Assembly: GCA_031257775.1 (NCBI GenBank)
Contig: JAIROA010000063.1
Coordinates: forward strand, 1 to 59,819
DNA from: Synergistaceae bacterium
Lineage (GTDB): Bacteria > Synergistota > Synergistia > Synergistales > Synergistaceae
Length of the DNA stretch: 59,819 bases
Direction: 5' to 3'
The translations under genes and the position numbers were made by a program. The notes under the pieces were generated by a model. That model saw only the letters and a program-made list of their open reading frames with translations, was not told the origin of the DNA and searched no databases. This document shows, one piece after another, positions 38,177-46,610 of this stretch. Within the stretch, counting starts at the first letter, position 1, and the number at the start of each line of letters is the position of its first letter.

Positions 38177-39480
38177 CAGGGGCTTGCCCCTGTTATTTTT
38201 ACGCTTCGGAAACGCCCTGTCATTTCAGCGGATGCCTTTACCAGCACAACCTTGTCCGTGACCGTCCTTCCCTGGAGCAGCCCTTTGCCTTTGGGCGCCG
38301 CGTCGTCGAGCAGAACCTCCATGACGCGGCCGACATGCTCATGGTTTATCTCGTGTGAGATCCGCGACTGAAGCTCGTTTATCCGGGCCAGCCTCATGGA
38401 CCTCACGGCATCCGGGATCTGGTCTTCCCTTTTAGCCGCCGGCGTCCCCAGGCGCGGCGAGTACGCGGCGGAGTGGACGAGCGCGAAGCGCGTCTCCTCT
38501 ATAAGCGAAACGGACTCCTCGAAATCCTCCTCGCTCTCGCCCGGAAAGCCCACGATAAGGTCTGTCGTGAGCCCTACTTCAGGCAGGGCCTCGCGTATTT
38601 TTTTCACGGCATCTATATACTGATCCCTCGTGTACTTCCTGTTCATCTCGCGCAGGACTTTGTCCGAGCCCGCCTGCACTGGCAGATTGATCCCAGGGCA
38701 GATGTTCGGGCACGACTTCATGGCGTCTAAAATATCGTCAGAGAAGTCCAGGGGGTGCGAGGTCGTGAAGCGAAGGCGCCTCAGGCCCTTTATGGCCGCG
38801 ACGTCGCGCAGAAGGCTGGCAAAGCGATAATTTCCGGCATCGCCGTCAAAATCTTTCCCATACGAGTTGACGTTCTGCCCAAGCAGCGTAATCTCAAGGA
38901 TCCCTCGGTTTACGAGCCTGTTAGCCTCGGCCAGGACGCCCTCCGGCGGACGTGAGGCGAAGCGGCCTCTGACATAGGGCACGATGCAGTATGAGCAGAA
39001 CTGGTCGCAGCCGTGCGCTATCGTGATGAACGCCTTGTGAGGGTTGACCTTCGGCACCGGGGCGCACTCTAAATCCATTTTCTCGCCCGCGTCGCCGTCC
39101 AGGTGCATAAAGACGCCGCCGTTCATCGATTCGGCTATCGACCGCGGCACGAGCCCAAGATGGCGCGGACCGGCGACCACGCGTACCCAGGGGAACTTTC
39201 CGGCTATATCGGCGCCTGTCCGCTGCGCCATGCAGCCTAAAAGAGCGACTTTAGGCTTTTTGTCTTTCTCCCACATCGGCCTGAACCTGCCCAGCTCGCT
39301 TATCACCTTCTGCTCAGCCTTGTCCCTGATGCTGCATGTCACGAATATGACGGCATCCGACGCGAAAGCGTCCGAGGACTCTTCCCAGCCAAGCTCCGTC
39401 ATGGCGCTGCGCAGCCTGTCGCCGTCGTAGGCGTTCATCTGGCATCCGTATACCCTTATGCAAAAAATCCCCTCGCTCAC
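38152..39480 (-). CDS. miaB: tRNA-2-methylthio-N6-dimethylallyladenosine synthase
   Basis: Radical-SAM methylthiotransferase acting on i6A37 in tRNA, the step after MiaA. N-terminal MTTase domain with VYGCQMNAYD and CSIRDKAE, then the radical-SAM motif HGCDQFCSYCIVPYVRG, and a C-terminal TRAM domain. 442 residues. Start GTG with AAAGGAGAG upstream. It is the first gene of the long minus-strand run; the upstream gap holds a small dyad (TGATA..ATCA) but no convincing minus-strand promoter. Confidence 0.96.
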   Translation of the reverse strand: MSEGIFCIRVYGCQMNAYDGDRLRSAMTELGWEESSDAFASDAVIFVTCSIRDKAEQKVISELGRFRPMWEKDKKPKVALLGCMAQRTGADIAGKFPWVRVVAGPRHLGLVPRSIAESMNGGVFMHLDGDAGEKMDLECAPVPKVNPHKAFITIAHGCDQFCSYCIVPYVRGRFASRPPEGVLAEANRLVNRGILEITLLGQNVNSYGKDFDGDAGNYRFASLLRDVAAIKGLRRLRFTTSHPLDFSDDILDAMKSCPNICPGINLPVQAGSDKVLREMNRKYTRDQYIDAVKKIREALPEVGLTTDLIVGFPGESEEDFEESVSLIEETRFALVHSAAYSPRLGTPAAKREDQIPDAVRSMRLARINELQSRISHEINHEHVGRVMEVLLDDAAPKGKGLLQGRTVTDKVVLVKASAEMTGRFRSVKITGASPWCLEGRLL

Positions 39481-39568
39481 TCGCTTCTCTCCTTTATTCC
39501 GGCTCGCCCTCAGCGCCCTGTTGTGATAGTATCATTATTATCATATATATTGCGAGGGAGTGTTTCGG

Positions 39569-40075
39569 ATGTCACAATACAAAAAAATCGCGTTGACTCT
39601 TGCCATAATCATGATTTCCGTCCTTTCAGCCTATAAGCCGCCATTTCCGGCCAATGTAGCGTCCGCGCAGGAAGAGCCGAGAACCGAGCTAAAGTGCCCA
39701 GACGGCTGGACGTGCGGGGAGCTTAAAATCACACAGCTCGACGCTGTGTCCGGCAAACAGGGCTTCTGGTCTGAGAGGGAATACAGGACGGGAAACGGCG
39801 TTTCTCTCAAAGCTGCTCTGATAGGAGGCAAGGGCCCGGCTTGGCTTAACGTCCCGGCGCCAGGGCTGGAATCGGGCGATGGCTTTCTTGGCGCCGGGAA
39901 AACTTATGAAACTCTCTTTGCTGGCGATTACCCAGCCATCCTGGAGCTGGACCGGTTACTGGGAACATCCTTATCCGTCATCATCCCCGGCGCGACGCTG
40001 ACCATAGAAACGCCTGAAAGCCTTAGCGGAGACGATATCGTAGAACTCGCGCTCGTCCTTTTGCACGCGATGTGA
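39569..40075 (+). CDS. Uncharacterized secreted protein
   Basis: Not recognised. The 168-residue product has a clear export signal (basic YKK, hydrophobic ALTLAIIMISVLSAY, then a candidate cleavage site near ASA-QEE). The mature part has two cysteines in CPDGWTC and a C-terminal half predicted to be mixed alpha/beta. I chose the ATG at 39569, eight bases after GAGGGAG; a GTG nine bases earlier overlaps that site. Alone on its strand between miaB and the convergent rubredoxin gene. No function can be given. Confidence 0.75.
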   Translation: MSQYKKIALTLAIIMISVLSAYKPPFPANVASAQEEPRTELKCPDGWTCGELKITQLDAVSGKQGFWSEREYRTGNGVSLKAALIGGKGPAWLNVPAPGLESGDGFLGAGKTYETLFAGDYPAILELDRLLGTSLSVIIPGATLTIETPESLSGDDIVELALVLLHAM

Positions 40076-40097
40076 ACTTTTTTCTGTCTATTTCTGT

Positions 40098-40256
40098 CTA
40101 TTCCGGCTCGAACATATCTTTTCCCACTCCGCAGATCGGGCACACCCAGTCGTCCGGAATATCCTCGAAACTTGTGCCCGGAGCGACCCCCGAATCAGGA
40201 TCCCCTGCCGCTGGCTCGTAGATATAACCACACACTGAACAGACATATTTTTGCAT
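40098..40256 (-). CDS. Rubredoxin
   Basis: Small iron protein that carries single electrons, often in oxygen or superoxide reduction in anaerobes. The four iron ligands are Cys6, Cys9, Cys39 and Cys42 in CSVCGYIY and CPICGVGK, with the usual [10 protein letters not shown] and [11 protein letters not shown]. 52 residues from the ATG at 40256, which follows AAGGAGGTCAG; an upstream in-frame ATG adds ten residues with no support. Its own promoter lies upstream; a short hairpin precedes the ribosome site. Confidence 0.97.
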   Translation of the reverse strand: MQKYVCSVCGYIYEPAAGDPDSGVAPGTSFEDIPDDWVCPICGVGKDMFEPE

Positions 40257-40280
40257 AAACTGACCTCCTTGAGTAAACAG

Positions 40281-40337
40281 CCTCAAAAACTTTGAGGAAC
40301 TATCACGATATTATAAACTTATTTCGTTTTATGGAAA
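40281..40337 (-). promoter_or_regulatory. Rubredoxin promoter and leader hairpin
   Basis: On the minus strand TTTCCA (40332-40337), 16 bases, then a perfect TATAAT (40310-40315). The leader contains CCTCAAA-GTT-TTTGAGG (40281-40297), a 7-bp hairpin about ten bases upstream of the ribosome site. The rest of 40338-40456 has an AAACCGCC/GGCGATTT hairpin at 40402-40429 that may end pgsA. Confidence 0.5.
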
Positions 40338-40456
40338 CCCCTAAGATGTCAAAACATTATATTACTAATATGATTCGCCTCAGGAAACCGCGCGAGGCGC
40401 GAAACCGCCATGACGAGAAAGGCGATTTTCGATAGGGACAATTTGCTCATTCACAA

Positions 40457-40999
40457 TCACATAAAAAAATCCTTGCTTTTGATCATATAATCCAGACCCG
40501 ACCAGACCGTTAGGATCATAGCGAGCCACATCACGGGCAGCGCGTAAGGCATGTTGAAGATCATCATGACTATCGCGATTATCTGGCTCACAGTTTTGGC
40601 TTTCCCTCCTGTCGAGGCGTGGATCACGACACCTTCGACCGCCGCTACCATCCTGATGCCGGAGACTATAAATTCACGCGACACGATGATGACGACCATC
40701 CACGCCGAAAGCCGCCCTAGCTCCACAAGCGAGATAAGCGCCGCCGCGACGAGGATTTTATCCGCCAGAGGGTCGATGAACTTCCCGAGGTTAGTGACGA
40801 TCCCCCTCTTACGGGCGATGTAGCCGTCCGCCGCGTCTGTCAGGGAAGCGGCGATAAAGACCACCCCTGCCATAATATCCCCGATGTTAGCGCCGAAGAG
40901 CGTCCCGAACTCCCCCCTCACGGCCAGGAAAACCATTACTAGCGGCGTGAGAAATACCCTCGACATGCTCAGCATGTTCGGCAAATTCCAAGATGACAT
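40457..40999 (-). CDS. pgsA: CDP-diacylglycerol--glycerol-3-phosphate 3-phosphatidyltransferase
   Basis: Inner-membrane enzyme making phosphatidylglycerol phosphate. The CDP-alcohol phosphotransferase motif is complete: D55, D58-G59, A62-R63, G72, D76, D80 in LTDAADGYIARKR then LGKFIDPLADK. Several membrane helices; 180 residues. I chose the ATG at 40999 (MSSWNLPNMLSMSR) with AAAGGGG upstream; the frame remains open further upstream but through the promoter region. Transcribed divergently from the GspF-like gene. Confidence 0.94.
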   Translation of the reverse strand: MSSWNLPNMLSMSRVFLTPLVMVFLAVRGEFGTLFGANIGDIMAGVVFIAASLTDAADGYIARKRGIVTNLGKFIDPLADKILVAAALISLVELGRLSAWMVVIIVSREFIVSGIRMVAAVEGVVIHASTGGKAKTVSQIIAIVMMIFNMPYALPVMWLAMILTVWSGLDYMIKSKDFFM

Positions 41000-41032
41000 A
41001 CGACACAGCCCCTTTCTTTTGCGACAACAGGT

Positions 41033-41061
41033 AGTATAGCCGCTGCCGCGGGTTTTTTCCA
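41033..41061 (-). promoter_or_regulatory. Promoter of pgsA
   Basis: On the minus strand TGGAAA (41056-41061), 17 bases, then TATACT (41033-41038), about 34 bases ahead of the pgsA ATG. Confidence 0.5.
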
Positions 41062-41118
41062 CCCGTTTCGCGGACATCTTCAAGACTATAGTTGAACAAA
41101 TATGAGCCGTAAGGCCTA

Positions 41119-41146
41119 TTGCAATACGCGCTAATGTCCTTATAAT
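41119..41146 (+). promoter_or_regulatory. Promoter of the GspF/PilC gene
   Basis: TTGCAA (41119-41124), 16 bases, then a perfect TATAAT (41141-41146), with about 50 bases of leader before the gene. Confidence 0.6.
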
Positions 41147-41206
41147 CTTAAACATCGAGAAGTTGATAATGTTCTTGAAAGCAACTGAGATAATAGGGAA
41201 CACGAG

Positions 41207-42466
41207 GTGAAAGCGGTGATCTTTAAATACCGGGCAAGGACGGAGTCTGGCACGATAAGCAACGGCACCCGCGAAGCGGAAAGCGAAAACGAGGCGCTGT
41301 CCTGGATAAGGGAACAAGGCTGGGCCCCAATTCACCTTGAAGCCGGCGCTTCCGTTGGCTCAATGATGGGGCTGAGTAATGAGCAATCTTCATTTTTAAA
41401 GAAAGACCTGCGGGACATATTCCCGCAAAAAGTTACGCTCCGAGACAAGAGCATTATCTTTAAGCAGATGGCTACGATGATAAATTCAGGCATAACGATT
41501 GCCGCAACGCTTGAGCTATTGGCGACGCAGACAGAAAACAAGACGCTTGCCTCGGCGATAGGGGGCCTGAGGGACGCGGTTAGCGGCGGGGTTACCCTGG
41601 CTGCCGCCATGGCAAGGTATCCTAAGATATTCAACAACCTTGAAGTCGCTTTGACGCGCGCGGGCGAGGAAGGCGGCGTCCTGGATATATGCATGACGCG
41701 CCTCGCGGCCTTCGTCGAGAGCCAGTACACGCTGCAGAAGAAAATTAAGGGCGCAATGATTTACCCGTCCGTCATAGTGTCAGTGACAATACTGGCGATA
41801 GTGGCTCTGTGTATGTTCATAGTGCCGATGTTTAGGAAATCGTTCGCGAATATTGGCATGAGGGAGCTTCCGGCACTGACGCAGGCGATTTTCAGTTTTT
41901 CGGATTTACTGCGGGCATGGTGGTTTTTGATTCCGGTTCCCTTTATATTGATTTACGTCATTATAAGAGCTATCGGCAAAACTCCGGTAGGGAGGCACTT
42001 TTTTGACGGGCGCAAGATCAAGGCGCCTCTATTCGGGGATATTTTGTTCAAATCCATAATGTCGAGGACGTTCCGCACGCTGGCGACGCTAGTCACAGCG
42101 GGGGTCACGATACTGGATTCAATAGAGATGGCGTCCGGCGTCGCGAGCAACGTGGTTGTGTCCGAGGCTTTGGACACGATGAGGGAGCGGGCTCAGAACG
42201 GGATTCTTTTGAGCACGACATTGAGGGAACAGAAGCTCTTCCCAGTCATGGTGGCGCACATGGTAGCCGTAGGCGAGGAAACAGGCAACGTGGACGAGGT
42301 GCTGTCCAAGGTAGCCGACTGGTACGACATGGAGCTGGACGAAAAAATCAAGTCGCTGACGTCCATCATAGAACCGGTAATTATAGTCCTGGTAGGCGCG
42401 GTTGTCGGTTTGGTCGTGGGATCCATTTTCATACCGCTGCTGCAGTCGCTGCAGCAGTTTATGTAA
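41207..42466 (+). CDS. Type II secretion/type IV pilus platform protein (GspF/PilC family)
   Basis: Inner-membrane platform protein that lets an assembly ATPase drive pilin polymerisation. 419 residues with two T2SSF domains, about 75-200 (DKSIIFKQMATMINSGITI) and 280-400 (FRTLATLVTAGVTI), and three membrane helices (VSVTILAIVALCMFIVPMF, WWFLIPVPFILIYVII, and the C-terminal IIVLVGAVVGLVVGSIF). The start is GTG at 41207 or 41216. Two prepilin genes follow. No GspE/PilB ATPase, PilM or PilQ gene is in the window, so the rest of the machine must be elsewhere. Confidence 0.93.
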   Translation: MKAVIFKYRARTESGTISNGTREAESENEALSWIREQGWAPIHLEAGASVGSMMGLSNEQSSFLKKDLRDIFPQKVTLRDKSIIFKQMATMINSGITIAATLELLATQTENKTLASAIGGLRDAVSGGVTLAAAMARYPKIFNNLEVALTRAGEEGGVLDICMTRLAAFVESQYTLQKKIKGAMIYPSVIVSVTILAIVALCMFIVPMFRKSFANIGMRELPALTQAIFSFSDLLRAWWFLIPVPFILIYVIIRAIGKTPVGRHFFDGRKIKAPLFGDILFKSIMSRTFRTLATLVTAGVTILDSIEMASGVASNVVVSEALDTMRERAQNGILLSTTLREQKLFPVMVAHMVAVGEETGNVDEVLSKVADWYDMELDEKIKSLTSIIEPVIIVLVGAVVGLVVGSIFIPLLQSLQQFM

Positions 42467-42650
42467 AAAAGGCAGCTCAAAGCAAGGTAATGCGTTTTGA
42501 AATCAAAGACATGGAAAGGGGGAATTTCCGAGGGTACGTCGAGGGTGATCTTATAGGCACGTGTTGATATGTTTTTTGCGGATTATGCGGAAGAAACAGA
42601 AAGCAATAAGTCAGACAAAACAGGACAAAAACAAGGAGGAATTACTTAAT

Positions 42651-43130
42651 ATGAATAAGGTTTTTAAAGCTCGTAAAAGCGGTTTCACGCTAGTTGAACT
42701 TCTGATAGTCACCGTTATCATCGGTATCCTGGCTGGAATGATGATGCTCATGATGGGCTCGGCGACAGACGGCGCTGAGGCGACCAAGCTGATCAACGAC
42801 CTGCGCCTCGTAAAGTCAGCGTCGCTCCTTTACTACGCTGACAACGACAAGTGGCCTGAAAAGGAGAGTATAAATGGATCTCTTTCTGCTGGTAGCACTC
42901 TGCATGACACCGTAGTAAAATCGCTTGAGAGATACATGGACAAGCCGCTTGCTGACAATTATGGCGGCAAGGTTTTCTATGGGGTAAGCGATGACGGCAG
43001 GATATATTTCGGGCTTTCGGCTGATGAGCTTTCTACGGGCGCAAGGGCAAAACTGATAAAAAATAAGGCAATAAGGAATGAAACGGGCGACCCATATGAT
43101 AATGGTGTAGCTTACATAGTCATAAAGTAG
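42651..43130 (+). CDS. Type IV prepilin-like protein 1
   Basis: 159 residues. A 10-11-residue leader (MNKVFKARKSG) is cut by prepilin peptidase before FTLVELLIVTVIIGILAGMM, with Glu5 of the mature chain present (Glu16 of the precursor). The C-terminal domain is small and lacks a disulfide pair. An AAGGAGGA site lies ten bases upstream of the ATG at 42651; the frame extends upstream but without a ribosome site. The second prepilin gene shares the N-terminal half and ends the same way (VVIK/IVIK), so the two are duplicates. A terminator separates them. Confidence 0.92.
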   Translation: MNKVFKARKSGFTLVELLIVTVIIGILAGMMMLMMGSATDGAEATKLINDLRLVKSASLLYYADNDKWPEKESINGSLSAGSTLHDTVVKSLERYMDKPLADNYGGKVFYGVSDDGRIYFGLSADELSTGARAKLIKNKAIRNETGDPYDNGVAYIVIK

Positions 43131-43168
43131 CTTTCAACCGGAAAGACAGAATCCAAAAAACGTAATGT

Positions 43169-43205
43169 GGCGGCAGCGGCGATAAATAGCCGCGCCGCCT
43201 TTTCC
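43169..43205 (+). terminator. Terminator between the two prepilin genes
   Basis: GGCGGC-A-GCGGC pairs with GCCGC-GCCGCC around GATAAATA with one bulged A, then TTTTCC. Readthrough could lower the second pilin relative to the first. Confidence 0.7.
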
Positions 43206-43240
43206 ATCAAAAAATACCGAGCGAAGAGAGGTGATAAGCG

Positions 43241-43735
43241 GTGAACAATCACGCAGAAAAACGGCTAACGCCGCGCGCTGCCGGTTTTACCCTTGTGGAG
43301 ATACTGATAGTCACGGTCATTATCGGAATACTGGCCGGCATGATGATGATCACGATGGGCGAGGCTACGGACAGGGCGAGCGCGATCCGGCTTGTAAACG
43401 ATCTCAGGCTCATAAAAACGGCTTGCCTGGAATATTTTCTGGATAACGGGAACCTGCCTGGTGACAAACTGACGCAGGGAGCAGGATACGAATCTGTCGC
43501 CAAATCGCTTGAGGCATACTTCGACAAGCCTTTAATAGAGGCTTATGGCGGAAAAATCTACGTAACCTCAAGCAACGACAGGACTTATTACGGCCTTTTG
43601 CCGGACAGCGTTACTGGCTATGCCCTTGGCGCCGGCGCATTAAAAAAACTTGAGATAATCGGCATAGTGTACGACGGCGACGGAAATCGGTATAAGGCTG
43701 GCGTAGCCGGCCCATATTTCGTGGTAATCAAATAG
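43241..43735 (+). CDS. Type IV prepilin-like protein 2
   Basis: 164 residues. The leader MNNHAEKRLTPRAAG precedes FTLVEILIVTVIIGILAGMM, with the conserved Glu at mature position 5 (precursor Glu20). It aligns along most of its length with the first prepilin (LVNDLRLIKTA vs LINDLRLVKSA; VAKSLEAYFDKPL vs VVKSLERYMDKPL; EAYGGKIY vs DNYGGKVF), so this is a tandem duplication. The start is GTG with AGAGGTGA upstream. It may be a minor pilin or pseudopilin for DNA uptake or secretion. It converges on recG. Confidence 0.92.
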   Translation: MNNHAEKRLTPRAAGFTLVEILIVTVIIGILAGMMMITMGEATDRASAIRLVNDLRLIKTACLEYFLDNGNLPGDKLTQGAGYESVAKSLEAYFDKPLIEAYGGKIYVTSSNDRTYYGLLPDSVTGYALGAGALKKLEIIGIVYDGDGNRYKAGVAGPYFVVIK

Positions 43736-43768
43736 GCATCAGCGTTTAACGTCTTACCTTTAGGCTTT

Positions 43769-45793
43769 TTATTGCAAACCGCCATCAAGATCCGCACGGG
43801 CAAGCTCTAAAAGCCCCGCGTCGCGGGGCAATCGGGCGGCTTTTAATAAAGTTTCCCCGTGCTGACGGAGGCCGTCAAGTTCGCCCGCGCCCCGCAGCTT
43901 CATATCCTCTTCCGCGATTTGAAACCCGTCGCCGCAGTTTTTAAGAATATTCAGCCTTTCGTTTTTTTTGATATTCCTGACGGAGTCGAACAGTATGCAT
44001 ACTCCCCCGCCGCCGCCGCGCCCTACGCGCCCGCGCATCTGGTGAAGCTGGGAGAGCCCATAGCCCGATGCGCCCTCTATGACGATGGCGGAGGCGTCAG
44101 GGACGTCGACTCCGACTTCTATGACCGTCGTCGAGACCAATATTTGCGTCCGGCCTGTTCTAAAATCCGCGATGGCGGCGTTTTTCTCTTCCTGGGACAT
44201 CTTCCCGTATAACTGCCCCACATGAGCAAAGGGGATTTCGCGCGAGAGCCACATTGCGCGGCTTCTGACGGACGAGTCATCAGTAGCTTCGTCATTTTCA
44301 TGCTTTCCGTCATCTTCGCCTTCTTCGCCCCCTACCTTGCGGCAGACCCAGAAGCACCTCTCGCCCGCTTTTGCCTTGGCAGATAAAAAAGCGCATACGT
44401 CGCCGATATGGTTGTCGCTCACGATTTTCGTCACGACAGGCAGACGGCCCGTCTTGCCACATGCGGAAAGAGGCTTTGCACTAGCCCTAATCTCAGTCAC
44501 GTCCACGTCCCCATAGAGCGCCAGCATGAGCGTGCGGGGAATCGGCGTGGCGCTCATCATGAGCGTATGCGGGACACGAGCGTCTTTCGTGCCTTCCACG
44601 ACGGCGTTGCCGGTATTTGAAAATGGCTTGCTCCCTATGCGTTCCCTCTGAAGGACGCCGAAACGGTGCTGTTCGTCTATGACCACGAGCCCGAGGGCAT
44701 TAAACTCCACGTCATCGCCAAGAAGGGCATGAGTCCCGATCGCTACGTCAATCTCTCCGGAAGCGAGCAAGGAGAGAAACGAGGCTTTTCTTGCTTTCGC
44801 GTCGACGGCCGTAAATTCCTCGCACCTTATCCCAAGCGGGGACAGGTATCTTACGCAGGAGGCGTAAAACTGAGACGAAAGGATTGTGGTCGGCGTTAGC
44901 ACGGCTGCCTGGCAGCCCGACTTAACGCATTGCGCTATGACGGCAGCGGCGACGGCCGTTTTCCCGGTGCCCACGTCGCCCTGCAGCAGCCTGTGCATCG
45001 GCGCGGACTTGTTCATATCCTCGGATATTTCACTGATTGCGGACTGTTGGGAGTGAGTCAATTCGAATGGAAGGTTTTTCGCGAACTCCGAGATGGCCAA
45101 AACCGCCCCGAGAGGCCTGGCCCTTCGCGCCTTTCTCCGGCGCGCCGCTTCGCGGGCTTTTTTTTGAATTTCGTATAGTTCCTGATAGGCGAGACGTTTG
45201 CGGGAAACCTCAATCTCCTCGGATGATCCAGGCGCGTGTGTTCCCCTGATAGCATCGAGCAGAGAAGGAAAGGAATGTTTTTTTAAAATCTCCTGTGGCA
45301 GCGGGTCTTTTAAAGCAAGGCCTGGCGATGTGACGCAATCATAAATAATCCCGGCAAGCAGTTTGCGTGGCAGAGCCTTTACCGTGGGATATATAGGGAG
45401 CATTCGCGACCATTCAGGCGGAACTGTCCTGTCTTTCAGGATAGCCCAGTCCGGGTTCTCGAACTCAGGAATGCCTTGATTCAAGCGCGGCGCGCCGTAC
45501 AGGATTGCCATTGCCCCTTCGCGGATGCCGCTAAACGATCTGGGGCCCCCGAAGACGATCGCTTTAGCGATTCCCGTCGAGTCGTCTATCTCAAAAGAGG
45601 CAATGTGAATATTTCTCCGCCGCGTCGGGCGGACCTGAAACTTCACGACTCGCCCGGAAACGACATGGCTTTCGCCATCTGAAGCCAGGTTCTCATAAAG
45701 CACTCGAATCGGCGTCCGGCATCGCCTGTCCTCATATCTGGAAGGCATGTGAAAGAGCAAATCACCGACAGTCGTTATCCCAATAGCTGACAA
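43769..45793 (-). CDS. recG: ATP-dependent DNA helicase RecG
   Basis: Remodels stalled replication forks and branched DNA. Wedge/OB domain, then Walker A LLQGDVGTGKTAVA, DEQHRFGV (DEQH box), MMSATPIPRTL, and the C-terminal helicase part with STTVIEVGVDVPDAS and LHQMRGRVGRGG. The coordinates use the first standard start, TTG at 45793, but the family motif continues upstream: VLPGVGPKRLASL is encoded in frame just before it. No ATG, GTG or TTG lies between that motif and the preceding in-frame stop, only CTG and an ATA at 45853 that overlaps the divIVA stop. Adjacent to divIVA. Confidence 0.95.
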   Translation of the reverse strand: MSAIGITTVGDLLFHMPSRYEDRRCRTPIRVLYENLASDGESHVVSGRVVKFQVRPTRRRNIHIASFEIDDSTGIAKAIVFGGPRSFSGIREGAMAILYGAPRLNQGIPEFENPDWAILKDRTVPPEWSRMLPIYPTVKALPRKLLAGIIYDCVTSPGLALKDPLPQEILKKHSFPSLLDAIRGTHAPGSSEEIEVSRKRLAYQELYEIQKKAREAARRRKARRARPLGAVLAISEFAKNLPFELTHSQQSAISEISEDMNKSAPMHRLLQGDVGTGKTAVAAAVIAQCVKSGCQAAVLTPTTILSSQFYASCVRYLSPLGIRCEEFTAVDAKARKASFLSLLASGEIDVAIGTHALLGDDVEFNALGLVVIDEQHRFGVLQRERIGSKPFSNTGNAVVEGTKDARVPHTLMMSATPIPRTLMLALYGDVDVTEIRASAKPLSACGKTGRLPVVTKIVSDNHIGDVCAFLSAKAKAGERCFWVCRKVGGEEGEDDGKHENDEATDDSSVRSRAMWLSREIPFAHVGQLYGKMSQEEKNAAIADFRTGRTQILVSTTVIEVGVDVPDASAIVIEGASGYGLSQLHQMRGRVGRGGGGGVCILFDSVRNIKKNERLNILKNCGDGFQIAEEDMKLRGAGELDGLRQHGETLLKAARLPRDAGLLELARADLDGGLQ

Positions 45794-45849
45794 CGACGCC
45801 AGGCGTTTAGGTCCGACGCCCGGGAGGACTCCCGCGGAATCAGTCTCCC

Positions 45850-46566
45850 TTATCGGTCCAGCCTCATGTCTGAGTTAAGCAGGCTCGGGTCTATGCCAAG
45901 AATGTTGAGGGTGTTCGAGAGTTCCTGTTTCTTCGCCTCTTCGCTCTTCTCCGCCCTTTCGATCCGCTCTATCCGGTCGAACTCGATGGACGAGATGGCC
46001 GGAGACGACGCGCTCCGGGAGGGTATTTCCCTGCCCGTGGCGCCCGAAAGCCGGTCGGGCATCTTGAGCTTGCCGCTGTTTTCCGCCTTCTCGATGACCT
46101 CGTTCATGTCCCGCACGAACGCCCGCACACTGGCAAAGCCCGAATCGCGAAGGGACTGCAGGGACTGCAGCTCTATACCGCACTCCGTGACCTCCTGCTC
46201 CGCGTCCCTTATGATCTTGTCCGCCTTTGCCTTGGCTTCGGCAATTATATCGGAGGCATAGGCGTTGGCCTGGCTCAGTTTCTCCTCCGCTATGGCGGAA
46301 GCGTTGCTGACCTTCTCCTCCGCGCTTCTCTGAGCCATGAGGAGCGCCTCGTGCAAAGAGCCTTTTATATTGTCGTAGTCGCGAAGCCTCTCTCCCTGCT
46401 CGGCTATGATGCGCTCGCAGTCCTTCGTCTTCTGCACGTAGGCCTGTATGCACTCCGCCACTTTATCCAGGAACTCGTCCACCTCAGCGGGGTCGTATCC
46501 CCTCATGGTCTTTTTGAACCCCTGGTTGACCACGTCCAAAGAAGTTAAAAGTTCGCTCACAGCCAT
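45850..46566 (-). CDS. divIVA: DivIVA domain protein
   Basis: Coiled-coil protein that marks negatively curved membranes such as division sites and poles. The N-terminal DivIVA motif is clear (DVVNQGFKKTMRGYDPAEV then DEFLDKV), followed by long coiled coils (about 30-170) and a charged C-terminus to residue 238. It lies downstream of yggS and upstream of recG. In Firmicutes divIVA is in the ylm cluster with yggS/ylmE; here sepF, ylmG and ylmH are missing from the group. Confidence 0.9.
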   Translation of the reverse strand: MAVSELLTSLDVVNQGFKKTMRGYDPAEVDEFLDKVAECIQAYVQKTKDCERIIAEQGERLRDYDNIKGSLHEALLMAQRSAEEKVSNASAIAEEKLSQANAYASDIIAEAKAKADKIIRDAEQEVTECGIELQSLQSLRDSGFASVRAFVRDMNEVIEKAENSGKLKMPDRLSGATGREIPSRSASSPAISSIEFDRIERIERAEKSEEAKKQELSNTLNILGIDPSLLNSDMRLDR

Positions 46567-46610
46567 ACCCCCCGTTGTCGTCGTTGTTTATGCGAGGCCT
46601 GCGCCAAAAA

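Noticed and set aside
39521-39549. Promoter TTGTGA-N17-TATATA for the secreted protein at 39569
   Set aside because: The expected transcription start (about 39556) would cut into the gene's ribosome site, so this cannot drive translation of that gene in the usual way.
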